From a virus: a stretch of DNA of 41,037 bases. A program made the position numbers and the translations under genes. Location: positions 1 to 41,037 of the IMG/VR virus record IMGVR_UViG_3300035118_000135. One strand, given 5' to 3'. The first letter of the stretch is position 1. Every line of letters begins with the position of its first letter. Below the pieces are notes generated by a model that worked only from the letters and a program-made list of their open reading frames with translations, had not been told where the DNA came from and made no database searches. This document shows, piece by piece, positions 13,255 through 19,930 of this stretch.

Positions 13255-13787
13255 GATGCTCCCCGTGCTTTACGCTGGTCATCTCGATACTTACGGTAAA
13301 GATCCCATAGCGGCAGATCGCCGTATAGCGCAACCAGCCGCGAGGCAAACGCATTGCCTGACTTCAGAGCGTGATAGGTCTGGGCATCCGCCGCCATCGA
13401 CTTCTCTAGCAGCATCAGCGCGGCCGCTCTCTCACACTCAAAGGTATCGAGGTACGGAATGTACGTCACATGGCCAGGGCGGTCGTGATAAGTTACCTGC
13501 GGCGGAATGCCTCGGAACTCATCCATGTCGGCAAATTCAATCTGCTTCGACAGGTTGATGGCATCCTCGGGCTTCAGTTCGGTTCGCTTCAACATGCGGC
13601 GGATGATATTGCGCACTTCCGCTTTGGCAAGGTGCGGCGCTAGTTGGTCAATCAACACGGTGGCGCGGGCTTCCACTGCAACGGCGACCAGTTCCCCATC
13701 GGTAGGGCCACCGCGCAGAGCGATGCGGATCTCATCCGCGATGATGCTAGTGAGTTGTCTTCGTAACGATTCCAGGTCTTCGGGCAT
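13251..13787 (-). CDS. Unknown early protein
   Basis: A 178-aa protein from ATG 13787 (AAGGAG, 7-8 nt). It overlaps the ParB-like gene end by 41 nt. The N-terminal half is helical (LESLRRQLTSIIADEIRIAL ... ARATVLIDQLAPHLAKAEVRNIIRRMLKR). The C-terminal half has charged helices ending RKYRDDQRKARG. No family is recognised. Confidence 0.75.
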   Translation of the reverse strand: MPEDLESLRRQLTSIIADEIRIALRGGPTDGELVAVAVEARATVLIDQLAPHLAKAEVRNIIRRMLKRTELKPEDAINLSKQIEFADMDEFRGIPPQVTYHDRPGHVTYIPYLDTFECERAAALMLLEKSMAADAQTYHALKSGNAFASRLVALYGDLPLWDLYRKYRDDQRKARGAS

Positions 13788-14604
13788 TGGGGTGCTCCTT
13801 CTGAATCCGAGATAAACACTTGATGGCGAGGTCCAGGTTATCGGCGAAGTCGAACGCGCTCACCCGCTCCAGGCCCGCCCACGTATCCCGCGCATCTTCA
13901 AAGTATTTGGCGATTCTCTCCACACTCTCTGCTAGGCCGCGATATACGCGGAGATCATAGGCACGCCGCTCGTCGGCTTCCTTGTGCGCCTTGGTCTGGC
14001 GAATCTGTTCCAGAACTTGACGGCGCTCGGCCTTCGGCATGGCCACGATTTGCTTCTGGGCTTTAATGGGCTGCGATGCAATGTCCGCGCCCGCGCTGAT
14101 TGAGATCTCGCCTTTATCGACCGCCGCCTTCAGTTCCGGTGCGCCGCGCATCGTCACCGTCTTGGCCCGCTCAAAACTCTCGGCGCTTTTGAAGCCCGCG
14201 CCCTTGGCGGCGATATCGACGGCGTTGCCCGCCAATAATTGCTCCGCATTTGCGGAGGATTTCGGTCCTGGCTTCCGCTTTCCCAGTTCCACCTCGATGG
14301 CCGCGCCGATGGCAACCCGCTCGGTTACCGTGAAGTCCTTGCGGAATTCGTTCTCCGCATACTCGCCGGCCAGAAGGGATTCCAGGTCGAGCGTGACGCA
14401 GGGGATCTGTTTCCACTTCAGAAGATCTTTGCAGGCATACAGCCGCCGAAAGCCAAAGATCAGATGAAAGAACGGATCAATGCCAATCGGCTGAAGCAGA
14501 CCCATCTCGCCAATATTTGCGGCCAGCCCCTCGATGTCGCCGTAGTCCACACGGTGGCGCATGCCGATCTGAATTTTGTCGGTAGGGACATCGGTGACGT
14601 TCAC
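13747..14604 (-). CDS. ParB-like (ParB/Srx fold) early protein
   Basis: A 285-aa protein from GTG 14604 (GTGA overlap). The N-terminal ParB/Srx-like domain is clear: VPTDKIQIGMRHRVDYGDIEGLAANIGEMGLLQPIGID, LIFGFRRLYACKDLLKWKQIPCVTL. A ParB-type HTH region follows (LGKRKPGPK...DIAAKGAGFKSAESFERAKTV). The C-terminus is helical and charged. ParB-fold proteins bind CTP and DNA in partition systems, but many phage members are regulators or modification-related. No ParA is present, so a partition role is unlikely. It sits in the recombination operon. Confidence 0.8.
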   Translation of the reverse strand: MNVTDVPTDKIQIGMRHRVDYGDIEGLAANIGEMGLLQPIGIDPFFHLIFGFRRLYACKDLLKWKQIPCVTLDLESLLAGEYAENEFRKDFTVTERVAIGAAIEVELGKRKPGPKSSANAEQLLAGNAVDIAAKGAGFKSAESFERAKTVTMRGAPELKAAVDKGEISISAGADIASQPIKAQKQIVAMPKAERRQVLEQIRQTKAHKEADERRAYDLRVYRGLAESVERIAKYFEDARDTWAGLERVSAFDFADNLDLAIKCLSRIQKEHPNARRPGIVTKTTH

Positions 14605-14960
14605 GCTTCAGGCTCCTGGAACCCAAACGACTGTTGCCGTTCCCGTGGCGTCATCGGTTCTTCGCGCACGGTTTCATTACTATCCACGCGGACGATCCGC
14701 TTCAGGCCCGGGCGCGGCGTGTCCATCACGGCGATAATTTCCACCTCTACCGACTCGTACCCGACGGTCAGCTTTTCCTGCGTGTTCCAGACGGTGCGCT
14801 CGGCTGTCTTGATAGCGGCGCCGACGGTGGAGTTATAAGCGGCCTTCTGGTCGCGCAGCATCTTTACTTCACCGACTGCCTGCACGAGATCTTCGTGCAT
14901 GGCCGCGAGTTCGGCTTCATCAAAGTACCGCCGCAGCGATTCATACTGGCGGGCGCTCAT
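14601..14960 (-). CDS. Conserved recombination-operon protein
   Basis: A 119-aa protein from ATG 14960 (ATGA overlap). A helical N-terminus (YFDEAELAAMHEDLVQAVGEVKMLRDQKAAYNSTVGAAIKTAERTVWNTQEKL) probably forms a coiled coil. It is followed by a strand-rich segment YESVEVEIIAVMDTPRPGLKRIVRVDSNETVREEPMT. I recall this combination from small phage proteins encoded next to YqaJ/annealing-protein pairs. The role is unknown. Confidence 0.75.
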   Translation of the reverse strand: MSARQYESLRRYFDEAELAAMHEDLVQAVGEVKMLRDQKAAYNSTVGAAIKTAERTVWNTQEKLTVGYESVEVEIIAVMDTPRPGLKRIVRVDSNETVREEPMTPRERQQSFGFQEPEA

Positions 14961-15154
14961 GCCACCCGCCTTTGTCGCGCGTCCAGCTTCCGCGCCAGAT
15001 CGAAGAGAGCGTCATAGGGAACCGAGAACCATTCTCGAGTCCCCTTCGGGCGGATAGCGATCATGCGTGCGTGGACGGCCACAACTAAAGGCTTGCCGCG
15101 ATCCAGCACCGCAGTTTCCCGAACCACCGGTCGGGCAGTTGTAGCGTTCGTCAT
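14957..15154 (-). CDS. Small early protein, unknown function
   Basis: A 65-aa protein from ATG 15154 (ATGA overlap). It looks like a compact strand-rich domain (KPLVVAVHARMIAIRPKGTREWFSVPYDALFDLARKL) with a basic C-terminus. It is common next to recombination genes in temperate phages as far as I recall; no role is known. Confidence 0.7.
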   Translation of the reverse strand: MTNATTARPVVRETAVLDRGKPLVVAVHARMIAIRPKGTREWFSVPYDALFDLARKLDARQRRVA

Positions 15155-15393
15155 GGCTTCACCTGTTGCTTGCTGAGCTTGTCCAGCACACGCCCCAGCC
15201 CCACTACGGCTAATGCCAGCACCGGCGAATCGCCCACGTTGTTACGCAGGAAAGATATGATTCTCTTTAATGCCTGAACTGGGTCTTCGTCGCGGCCGAC
15301 GTAGAGCGGCGTATCACGCAGCGGTTTTTCAAGCGCATCCATCTGTGCCGCAGCTTCATTGACTCTCCACTCGGCACGTTCCGTGTCCGTCAT
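15151..15393 (-). CDS. Small helical early protein
   Basis: An 80-aa protein. ATG 15393 is chosen because GGAGG lies about 5 nt upstream and the ATG overlaps the upstream stop (ATGA). It is helical throughout (WRVNEAAAQMDALEKPL ... ALKRIISFLRNNV ... LALAVVGLGRVLDKLSKQQ). No family is recognised. Confidence 0.7.
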   Translation of the reverse strand: MTDTERAEWRVNEAAAQMDALEKPLRDTPLYVGRDEDPVQALKRIISFLRNNVGDSPVLALAVVGLGRVLDKLSKQQVKP

Positions 15394-15536
15394 ATTTCCT
15401 CCCTGGCGCCGCAGTCGCGGCATAGCCAGCCCACATATCGCCACATTTCAGCGCCGCCATCGGGTGCAACCACGCCAGTCGGATACTCGCCCTCGATGCC
15501 GGCGAGGTTATCCGAGTCACACACGCTGCACCTCAC
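15390..15536 (-). CDS. 48-aa zinc-ribbon mini-protein
   Basis: A short ORF beginning at GTG 15536 (GTGA overlap with the annealing-protein stop) and ending at TGA 15390, which overlaps the next ATG. It encodes two CxxC pairs: CSVC at residues 3-6 and CRDC near residues 40-43. About 34 residues lie between them, a typical zinc-ribbon spacing. Tight coupling on both sides and the conserved Cys pattern support a real gene. Function unknown. Confidence 0.65.
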   Translation of the reverse strand: MRCSVCDSDNLAGIEGEYPTGVVAPDGGAEMWRYVGWLCRDCGAREEI

Positions 15537-16513
15537 TCCTTCGGTGGCTGCGCCTGGCGTTCGCGAATCTTGTCGGTTAGCGATTTCGCACCCCCTTTGC
15601 CCGCCTCGGCTTTCGGCTCGCCTTCGGCTGGCTCGTTACGCGAGCGCATCACGTCGGCCCAATTGAACTCGCCCTGCTGGAGGCCTGCGTACAGCGGCGC
15701 CAGTTCGCCCAGGTCCTTCGCCGTGAGCGTCTCGACCGGACGGCCCAGGTAGTCCTTCAGCATCGTGGCCGAGATACCGAGGCCAGCAAACTTATCCAGG
15801 ATCTTTTTCTTGGCCGCGTCAGGATCTTTGGCGGTTTCATCCGCAACCGTCTTGTCGATCAGCGCCCGCGCCTCGTCCAGAATGTCGCGCGGCAGTAGCC
15901 GCTGGCCGTTATCGCGCAGCAGTTTCGAACGCTCCGCTCCCATCAGATTTCTGAATTCGTCGCCCGTGGCATCTACCAGATACACGGTGTCGCCGTAGCT
16001 GTTCTCGCGCACGCCGCGCACGCTACGGCCCTTCTTGACTTCACGCCGCTCGATTACCTTGTCCAACATGGCGTCGGTCGAGTAGCCGACGTTGCGCTGG
16101 ACGTCGATCACCTGGACAGTGAGCAAGGCCCGCTGCGCGTCCTCGTAGCCGATCCGCGCCGTGACGTGAACGTTACACCAGTGCTGAAGCGCGGACTCGA
16201 TGAAGCGCACGGAGAAGTTGATGGCGAACGCATCCACCCAGTTGCCCGTGGCATCCTTCTTCCGGCCGACCGGCCTGCGATAGAGCGCGATCTCGGCAAA
16301 GCCGGGTCGCCGGCAGTCCTTCAGGATGCCTTCGCGGAACTGATCGACATCGCGCGGCCACTTGCGGGCGGCGATGATGCGGGCCTCGATCTCGGCTTTC
16401 GCCGCGGCGGCTGCGGCTGTCGGTGCCATGTCGTGGCCGACGCTGATTTCCTCGGCCAGGTCCTGCCGCACCGTGACCGTACTGCCGCTCGGGATAATTT
16501 CTCTTTCGCTCAT
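15533..16513 (-). CDS. Probable single-strand annealing protein
   Basis: A 326-aa protein from ATG 16513 (ATGA overlap; AAGGAG 11 nt upstream). The N-terminus is Ala-rich and helical. The core FAEIALYRRPVGRK...INFSVRFIESALQHWCNV, then YSTDAMLDKVIERREV...RENSYGDTVYLVDATGDEF, matches from memory a phage family found beside YqaJ exonucleases. The C-terminal DEARALIDKTVADETAKDPDAAKKKILDKFAGLGI...YLGRPVETL resembles RecT-type ends. With the exonuclease gene immediately upstream it would form a Red-like recombination pair. The function is inferred from family memory and neighbourhood. Confidence 0.7.
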   Translation of the reverse strand: MSEREIIPSGSTVTVRQDLAEEISVGHDMAPTAAAAAAKAEIEARIIAARKWPRDVDQFREGILKDCRRPGFAEIALYRRPVGRKKDATGNWVDAFAINFSVRFIESALQHWCNVHVTARIGYEDAQRALLTVQVIDVQRNVGYSTDAMLDKVIERREVKKGRSVRGVRENSYGDTVYLVDATGDEFRNLMGAERSKLLRDNGQRLLPRDILDEARALIDKTVADETAKDPDAAKKKILDKFAGLGISATMLKDYLGRPVETLTAKDLGELAPLYAGLQQGEFNWADVMRSRNEPAEGEPKAEAGKGGAKSLTDKIRERQAQPPKE

Positions 16514-16773
16514 TTTGTTTTGGGCTCCTTCTTGAACTGGTTGGACTTCGGGCAAGTGGCGAAGTGGTTTACACCGTCGAGATCATAAGGCGCGGACACG
16601 CCGTTCTTGTGGGTGATCCACACAATATCGCGCAGGCATCCCTTGCACGTGCCGCGCTCCCCGATGTTGGCAACCAGGCGCTTGGCAATGTCGCGGGCAA
16701 TGTCGCGTTCCTTCTGTAGGCTGGCGATCAGTTCGAGCGCGTGCTGGCCCAGAATGTCCTTGGCGGGCGTCAT
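16510..16773 (-). CDS. Small zinc-finger protein between exonuclease and annealing protein
   Basis: An 87-aa protein from ATG 16773, overlapping the exonuclease stop (ATGA). A helical N-terminus (DILGQHALELIASLQKERDIARDIAKRLV) is followed by a zinc-finger-like cluster CKGCLRDIVWITHKNG...HFATCP (C43, C46, H70, C74). It may bind DNA or bridge the two recombination proteins; this is inference. Confidence 0.75.
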   Translation of the reverse strand: MTPAKDILGQHALELIASLQKERDIARDIAKRLVANIGERGTCKGCLRDIVWITHKNGVSAPYDLDGVNHFATCPKSNQFKKEPKTK

Positions 16774-17744
16774 GCTGCGGCCTCCGATTCCAGCGCGTCC
16801 TTCAGCTGGTCGCTGGCCAACCAGACACGCCGCGATCCTTCCTTGGTGCGCGTGTAGAAGTCCGTCAACTTGATCTGCTCCTCGGCATCCGGCACGTAGC
16901 CGTGCAACAGGCCGAGCGCCATGGCCTTCCAGTCGGTAATCTTCTTGTCCTTGGTGTTCCGCCAAGTGAAGACGCCGTCCTGCCAGCGCAGGCCCTCGTG
17001 GTTGCCTACTTCCTGCTTGAGCCGCACCTCGATGCGGTCGCGCGTATCCTGTAGAACCTTCTGCTCGACGCGCACCGTCAGATAGTCGTCCAGGATATCG
17101 GCTTGTTCCGGCGTGGCCTCCACGATATCCCTTGCCCGGTGGCGCGGGTACAGCTGCTGCAAATAGCGGCCTGCGGCCTCGCTGGTATCCAGCGGCGGCA
17201 TCTCGTCGCCGATGATGTAGCGCCGATAAAACTGCTCCATGCATTCGCAGATGACGGTCGCCGCCTCGGGGTCGAAGTGCTGGACGAAGATGTGCGGCGA
17301 CCCCTTGAGCAGCGCGATCACGTTGCATACCTTCAGGCGGGTCGCGGCCATGTACAGCTGCGTCTGGAGTTGCACGCGCAGCGGCATTTCCTCGGCGCAG
17401 TCGCCCCAGTCGCGCACCTGGAATTCATTTACTACCTTGGCTTCGACGACTGCCGGCACCGCGTCATCGAAGGCATCCGGGGTGTAGCGCAGCCACTCCC
17501 ACTCGGGGTGGAAGACGCTCTCGTCCACGAAGCGCACCGGGTGGCCGGTGATCTTCGCGTAGAATTCCACGAGGCCGCGTTCCAGTAGCTTACCGAGCAG
17601 CATCTCGTTGGTCTGCTCGGCATGCCGGATCAGCCCCTTATGCGTTGCCGCCACTTCCCACGGCGTGCGGAAGCCGCAGCCGAGGATGTCACCCGCCTCG
17701 CTCGCCCCCAGGCGCTTCGGATCGAATGTCAGATTTACCGGCAT
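16770..17744 (-). CDS. YqaJ-family exonuclease (lambda Exo-like)
   Basis: A 324-aa protein from ATG 17744. YqaJ/lambda-Exo motifs are in order: GASEAGDILGCG (13-24), GKLLERGLVEFYAKITG (51-67), D90 in TPDAF, E101 and K103 in VVEAKV, and QLQTQLYMA (125-133). These form the PD-(D/E)xK metal site. The C-terminal half is helical. The enzyme would digest the 5' strand of double-stranded ends, leaving single strands for the annealing protein two genes downstream. It is the third gene of the early operon. Confidence 0.9.
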   Translation of the reverse strand: MPVNLTFDPKRLGASEAGDILGCGFRTPWEVAATHKGLIRHAEQTNEMLLGKLLERGLVEFYAKITGHPVRFVDESVFHPEWEWLRYTPDAFDDAVPAVVEAKVVNEFQVRDWGDCAEEMPLRVQLQTQLYMAATRLKVCNVIALLKGSPHIFVQHFDPEAATVICECMEQFYRRYIIGDEMPPLDTSEAAGRYLQQLYPRHRARDIVEATPEQADILDDYLTVRVEQKVLQDTRDRIEVRLKQEVGNHEGLRWQDGVFTWRNTKDKKITDWKAMALGLLHGYVPDAEEQIKLTDFYTRTKEGSRRVWLASDQLKDALESEAAA

Positions 17745-17914
17745 AGCCTTTCATCCTCCAGTTGTTGAATGAGAACCGCGCGGCAGTCCGCGCACACCCA
17801 GTAGTAGTCGAAGAACCGCACGCCCCCCGCTACATGGCAGCAGTCGCACCAGCCTGCTGCGATCTCGCGGGCCACCACGCGCATGCGGAGATAGGGCTGG
17901 CCTGTTGCCGCCAT
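17735..17914 (-). CDS. Zinc-ribbon mini-protein
   Basis: A 59-aa protein from ATG 17914; a GTG directly before it (17917) is an equally possible start, and GAGG lies upstream. Two CxxC pairs are visible (WCDCCHV and VCADCR) about 20 residues apart, an expected zinc ribbon. It overlaps the exonuclease start by 10 nt. Function unknown. Confidence 0.7.
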   Translation of the reverse strand: MAATGQPYLRMRVVAREIAAGWCDCCHVAGGVRFFDYYWVCADCRAVLIQQLEDERLCR

Positions 17915-17955
17915 CACCGTTTGCCTCTTGTAAGGTATGAGTTATGCCGCGCTGC

Positions 17956-18177
17956 TTACTGCGCGGCCATCGCGCCTGCCGCCGATGCGGTGGCGTGCCC
18001 ATCAACGCGGCGTCGGCGCAGTAGACTTTCGTTCACCATCTGAACAACCAGCATGGAGAGAGAAACAGAACCGCCCGCCGTGGTGCTTCTGCGTTTACAC
18101 TCCGAACGCATGGCCTCCCAGACGGGCAGCGGAATCGAAAGACTCATTCGCTTTTGGCGGATTCGTCGAATTGGCAC
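17956..18177 (-). CDS. Ribbon-helix-helix regulator (Arc/CopG-like)
   Basis: A 73-aa protein, first gene of the early operon. The start is GTG 18177: a perfect AGGAGG (18183-18188) lies 5 nt upstream, while upstream in-frame starts have none and run into the hairpin repeats. A strand (RMSLSIPLP) and two helices (VWEAMRSECKRR; SLSMLVVQMVNESLL) fit the ribbon-helix-helix fold, which binds DNA as dimers. It probably regulates early transcription, perhaps its own. Confidence 0.72.
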   Translation of the reverse strand: MPIRRIRQKRMSLSIPLPVWEAMRSECKRRSTTAGGSVSLSMLVVQMVNESLLRRRRVDGHATASAAGAMAAQ

Positions 18178-18221
18178 AAGCGCCTCCTGAACCAGGGAAT
18201 AAGGTTGTATAGGATTTACGC

Positions 18222-18266
18222 GGGATGCCTTCGCTTCTGTGTTACGGTCCTCTCGCAAGACCGAAG
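18222..18266 (-). repeat. Hairpin-plus-tail repeat, copy A (early leader)
   Basis: A 45-bp element equivalent to 18271-18315 and 961-1005. The inverted repeat CGGTC (18245-18249) / GACCG (18259-18263) has a 9-nt loop. Relative to the other copies a stem base pair has changed on both sides (GGTC/GACC here, GGCC/GGCC in B and C), which preserves pairing. It lies in the predicted early mRNA leader, 34 nt before the AGGAGG of the RHH gene. Confidence 0.65.
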
Positions 18267-18270
18267 TTGT

Positions 18271-18315
18271 GGGATGCTATCGCTTCTTTGTTACGGCCCT
18301 TCCCACGGGGCCGAG
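18271..18315 (-). repeat. Hairpin-plus-tail repeat, copy B (early leader)
   Basis: Second tandem copy, 49 nt from copy A. The inverted repeat CGGCCC (18294-18299) / GGGCCG (18308-18313) has an 8-nt loop. Its first 15 bases are identical to copy C. Read on the minus strand it is a hairpin followed by the tail TAACAAAGAAGCGATAGC. Both tandem copies and copy C point along the transcription direction. Confidence 0.65.
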
Positions 18316-18358
18316 ACGCCAGGAAGCCGCGCCCCCCCGGTAAATGCAAGGGCGTCTC
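18313..18358. repeat. 8-bp inverted repeat in the early leader
   Basis: GAGACGCC (18313-18320) and GGCGTCTC (18351-18358) are perfect complements separated by 30 nt. They lie between the predicted early start (about 18406) and hairpin repeat B. In the minus-strand RNA they could pair into a long stem-loop ahead of the two smaller hairpins, or act as an operator. Confidence 0.5.
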
Positions 18359-18412
18359 TCCAGGGCGCGTTACGCCGGCAGGATAGTGTTTCGTTTAAAG
18401 CCGACGTGAAAG

Positions 18413-18440
18413 ATAGTATCACACCAAAAATAAACTGCAA
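18413..18440 (-). promoter_or_regulatory. Candidate early (pL-like) promoter
   Basis: On the minus strand, TTGCAG (18440-18435), 16 nt, TACTAT (18418-18413), with an upstream TGn making an extended -10. The predicted start is near 18406, giving a leader of about 230 nt before GTG 18177. That leader contains the 8-bp inverted repeat and hairpin repeats B and A. It diverges from the xre1 promoter at 18498-18526. Confidence 0.5.
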
Positions 18441-18468
18441 TATTCAAGTCGCAAAAAACATCAAATAC

Positions 18469-18489
18469 TTTTCGTGTTTGGGGCGAAAA
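18469..18489. promoter_or_regulatory. Possible operator between divergent promoters
   Basis: TTTTCG (18469-18474) and CGAAAA (18484-18489) form a 6-bp inverted repeat with a 9-bp spacer. It lies in the 58-bp space between the early promoter and the xre1 promoter, where a repressor would control both. Short arms make this tentative. Confidence 0.35.
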
Positions 18490-18497
18490 CAAACGGT

Positions 18498-18526
18498 TTG
18501 GTGCAGCGCCGCTCTTGCGGTAGTAT
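18498..18526 (+). promoter_or_regulatory. Promoter of xre1 giving a leaderless mRNA
   Basis: TTGGTG (18498-18503), exactly 17 nt, TAGTAT (18521-18526). Transcription should start at about 18533-18534, the position of the ATG pair (18534, 18537). No ribosome site exists before the ATG, consistent with a leaderless message, as for lambda cI from pRM. Confidence 0.55.
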
Positions 18527-18533
18527 GTTCCCC

Positions 18534-18800
18534 ATGATGAAAGCCACCAAACCACCTAGGCCCATCAACGGCGCCGTTGCGTGCCGCGCTTTCGGTAAGG
18601 CCGTACGCGGCTTGCGCGAGGGCGCCGGCATGTCCCAGGAAGAGTTCGCTTTCCAGTGCTGTATCGAGCGGGCCCACATGAATACCATTGAGATGGGCCG
18701 CTGTAACCTGTCGCTCGAAATCATGATGCGGATGCTGCCAGTGCTCGGCGTCACCTTCGGCGAACTGGCGCAGGCAGTAGATCAGTATCTGCTGAGCTAG
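18534..18800 (+). CDS. XRE-family regulator 1 (repressor candidate)
   Basis: An 88-aa protein from ATG 18534 (a second ATG follows at 18537). The helix-turn-helix of the Cro/C1 type covers about 20-80: AFGKAVRGLREGAGMSQEEFAFQCCIERAHMNTIEMGRCNLSLEIMMRMLPVLGVTFGEL. It lacks a cleavable C-terminal domain, so any induction would not be by LexA-like self-cleavage. It faces the paralogous regulator at 18808-19095 tail to tail, and its promoter diverges from the early promoter, the position of a repressor. Which of the pair is the repressor cannot be told from sequence. Confidence 0.85.
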   Translation: MMKATKPPRPINGAVACRAFGKAVRGLREGAGMSQEEFAFQCCIERAHMNTIEMGRCNLSLEIMMRMLPVLGVTFGELAQAVDQYLLS

Positions 18801-18807
18801 CAGAAGG

Positions 18808-19095
18808 TTATGCTGAAGCGGGAGGGCCTTGTTTCTCCCGCTGAACCTGCCGCAGGCAGCGCTCGAACTCCATCGCAAAACCCGTGAAGGATACCTGTAG
18901 GTGCGGCAGCATGCGGAAGATCATCACCAGCGTGGGCGCATGACGGCCTTGCTCCATCCCGTTCATATAGCCCCTGTTAATCCCGGCTTCGAGGGCGAGC
19001 GTCTCCTGTGCGATGCCTACCTGATAACGCAGATTCTGTAGGGCCATCGCGAACGCCCGGCGAATCACCCAATCCTCGGGCACCTTCTGATTCAT
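18808..19095 (-). CDS. XRE-family regulator 2
   Basis: A 95-aa protein from ATG 19095. The XRE helix-turn-helix aligns with regulator 1 over its full length: AFAMALQNLRYQVGIAQETLALEAGINRGYMNGMEQGRHAPTLVMIFRMLPHLQVSFTGF. Shared MNxMExGR and RMLPxLxVxF features point to paralogy or a common origin. The C-terminus is short and polar. The stop lies 7 nt from that of regulator 1 on the other strand. A palindromic site (19121-19141) overlaps its likely promoter, suggesting autoregulation. Confidence 0.83.
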   Translation of the reverse strand: MNQKVPEDWVIRRAFAMALQNLRYQVGIAQETLALEAGINRGYMNGMEQGRHAPTLVMIFRMLPHLQVSFTGFAMEFERCLRQVQREKQGPPASA

Positions 19096-19120
19096 AATGC
19101 CAACGGTGGCAGATTGCGTG

Positions 19121-19141
19121 ATAAATCACCACCTGATTTAT
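19121..19141. promoter_or_regulatory. Palindromic operator upstream of regulator 2
   Basis: ATAAATCA (19121-19128) and TGATTTAT (19134-19141) form a perfect 8-bp inverted repeat with the spacer CCACC, a 21-bp site typical for XRE dimers. A minus-strand -10-like TATAAA (19142-19137) overlaps the right arm. A related half-site, ATATATCA, lies at 19151-19158. The site sits between regulator 2 and the divergent zinc/LuxR gene, so it could control both. Confidence 0.65.
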
Positions 19142-19187
19142 ACACCCCCTATATATCAGAAATAGACGGGCGGTTTTCTTTGGCCGC

Positions 19188-19215
19188 TTGACCGGGCCGC
19201 GCGGGCTGATACGAT
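19188..19215 (+). promoter_or_regulatory. Promoter of the zinc/LuxR-HTH gene
   Basis: TTGACC (19188-19193), 16 nt, TACGAT (19210-19215). The predicted start is about 19222, with GGGGA (19226-19230) upstream of ATG 19240. The -35 is the closest consensus match I found in the window. Confidence 0.55.
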
Positions 19216-19239
19216 AGCGGTCTTTGGGGAAGTAAGGAA

Positions 19240-19629
19240 ATGCGGGAGGCCGTAAGGACCGTGAATTCGCACCCGGCGCCGCTCTGCACCGGTCTGCCAA
19301 AAACCTGCTGCCGCTGCGGCAGGCGCTTTCAGGACTTCAGCGATCGCGGGCTGGCCCGGGTCTGCCCGGAATGCAAGAAGCCAAAAGTAAGGTCGCCACG
19401 ATATTCACCCACGCTGCGCGGCCGCCCGCTCACGGCGCGCGAGAAGCAGGTAGTCGATCTTGTGGCCAATGGCAGGCCAAGCAAGGAGATTGCGCATCAG
19501 CTACGCCTGGGCGAAGGAACGATCAAGGTGGCGATATCAACCATCCTGGCGAAGACGGGTCTGGAGAACCGTACCTGCCTTGCCGTCTGGTGGATCCAGA
19601 CGGGCCGGAATTCTACAGCATCTTATTGA
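19240..19629 (+). CDS. Zinc-knuckle + LuxR-type HTH regulator
   Basis: A 129-aa protein. Residues 23-45 carry CCRCG...CPECK, a likely zinc ribbon. Residues about 64-110 (PLTAREKQVVDLVANGRPSKEIAHQLRLGEGTIKVAISTILAKTGLENR) are a clear GerE/LuxR-type DNA-binding HTH. It has no receiver or autoinducer domain, so its activity is probably set by abundance or by the zinc part. It sits in the immunity region, divergent from regulator 2 and convergent with the end of the late operon (17-nt overlap). It could be a small activator in the lysis/lysogeny circuit. Confidence 0.8.
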   Translation: MREAVRTVNSHPAPLCTGLPKTCCRCGRRFQDFSDRGLARVCPECKKPKVRSPRYSPTLRGRPLTAREKQVVDLVANGRPSKEIAHQLRLGEGTIKVAISTILAKTGLENRTCLAVWWIQTGRNSTASY

Positions 19630-19918
19630 CGACCGTCTCCACCGCGCCCTGGAGAAGGGCGTCGGTGATCAGCGCTTTACCGTCTTCATCGACTCCCGCC
19701 GTCTGCACGGCGCTATCCATGACGGTGGGCGGCGTCAATTGGCCTGCCACCGCGTCGGGTTGCTGAAAGCAGTTTTGCGCCCAGCGCAGGCGTGTGTTGT
19801 GCGCCGGAACCGTGTTCGCCTCAATCGAGATGCTATCGGCGTACTTGAGCGCGGCGACCTTCACGCGCCCGCGGAAGTCCAGGTTCGACATCAGTTTTTC
19901 GCTCTCGGCGTAAGTCAT
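19613..19918 (-). CDS. Small conserved protein at the end of the tail operon
   Basis: A 101-aa protein from ATG 19918, with TAGGAG 9 nt upstream. It matches a family of small phage proteins with the order MTYAESEKLM...FRGRVKVAALKYADSI...PAHNTRLRWAQNCF. They usually lie just after tail-tip or fibre genes; no function is established to my knowledge. It is the last gene of the late operon, and its end overlaps the plus-strand regulator gene. Confidence 0.78.
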   Translation of the reverse strand: MTYAESEKLMSNLDFRGRVKVAALKYADSISIEANTVPAHNTRLRWAQNCFQQPDAVAGQLTPPTVMDSAVQTAGVDEDGKALITDALLQGAVETVVNKML

Positions 19919-19930
19919 TGTCAAAATCTC

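Noticed and set aside
13747-14604. ParB-like gene as part of a plasmid-type partition system
   Set aside because: There is no ParA-type ATPase or centromere-like repeat array in the genome, and an integrase is present.
18178-18258. N-terminal extension of the RHH gene to TTG 18258
   Set aside because: A perfect AGGAGG sits 5 nt before GTG 18177, and the extension would translate through hairpin repeat A.
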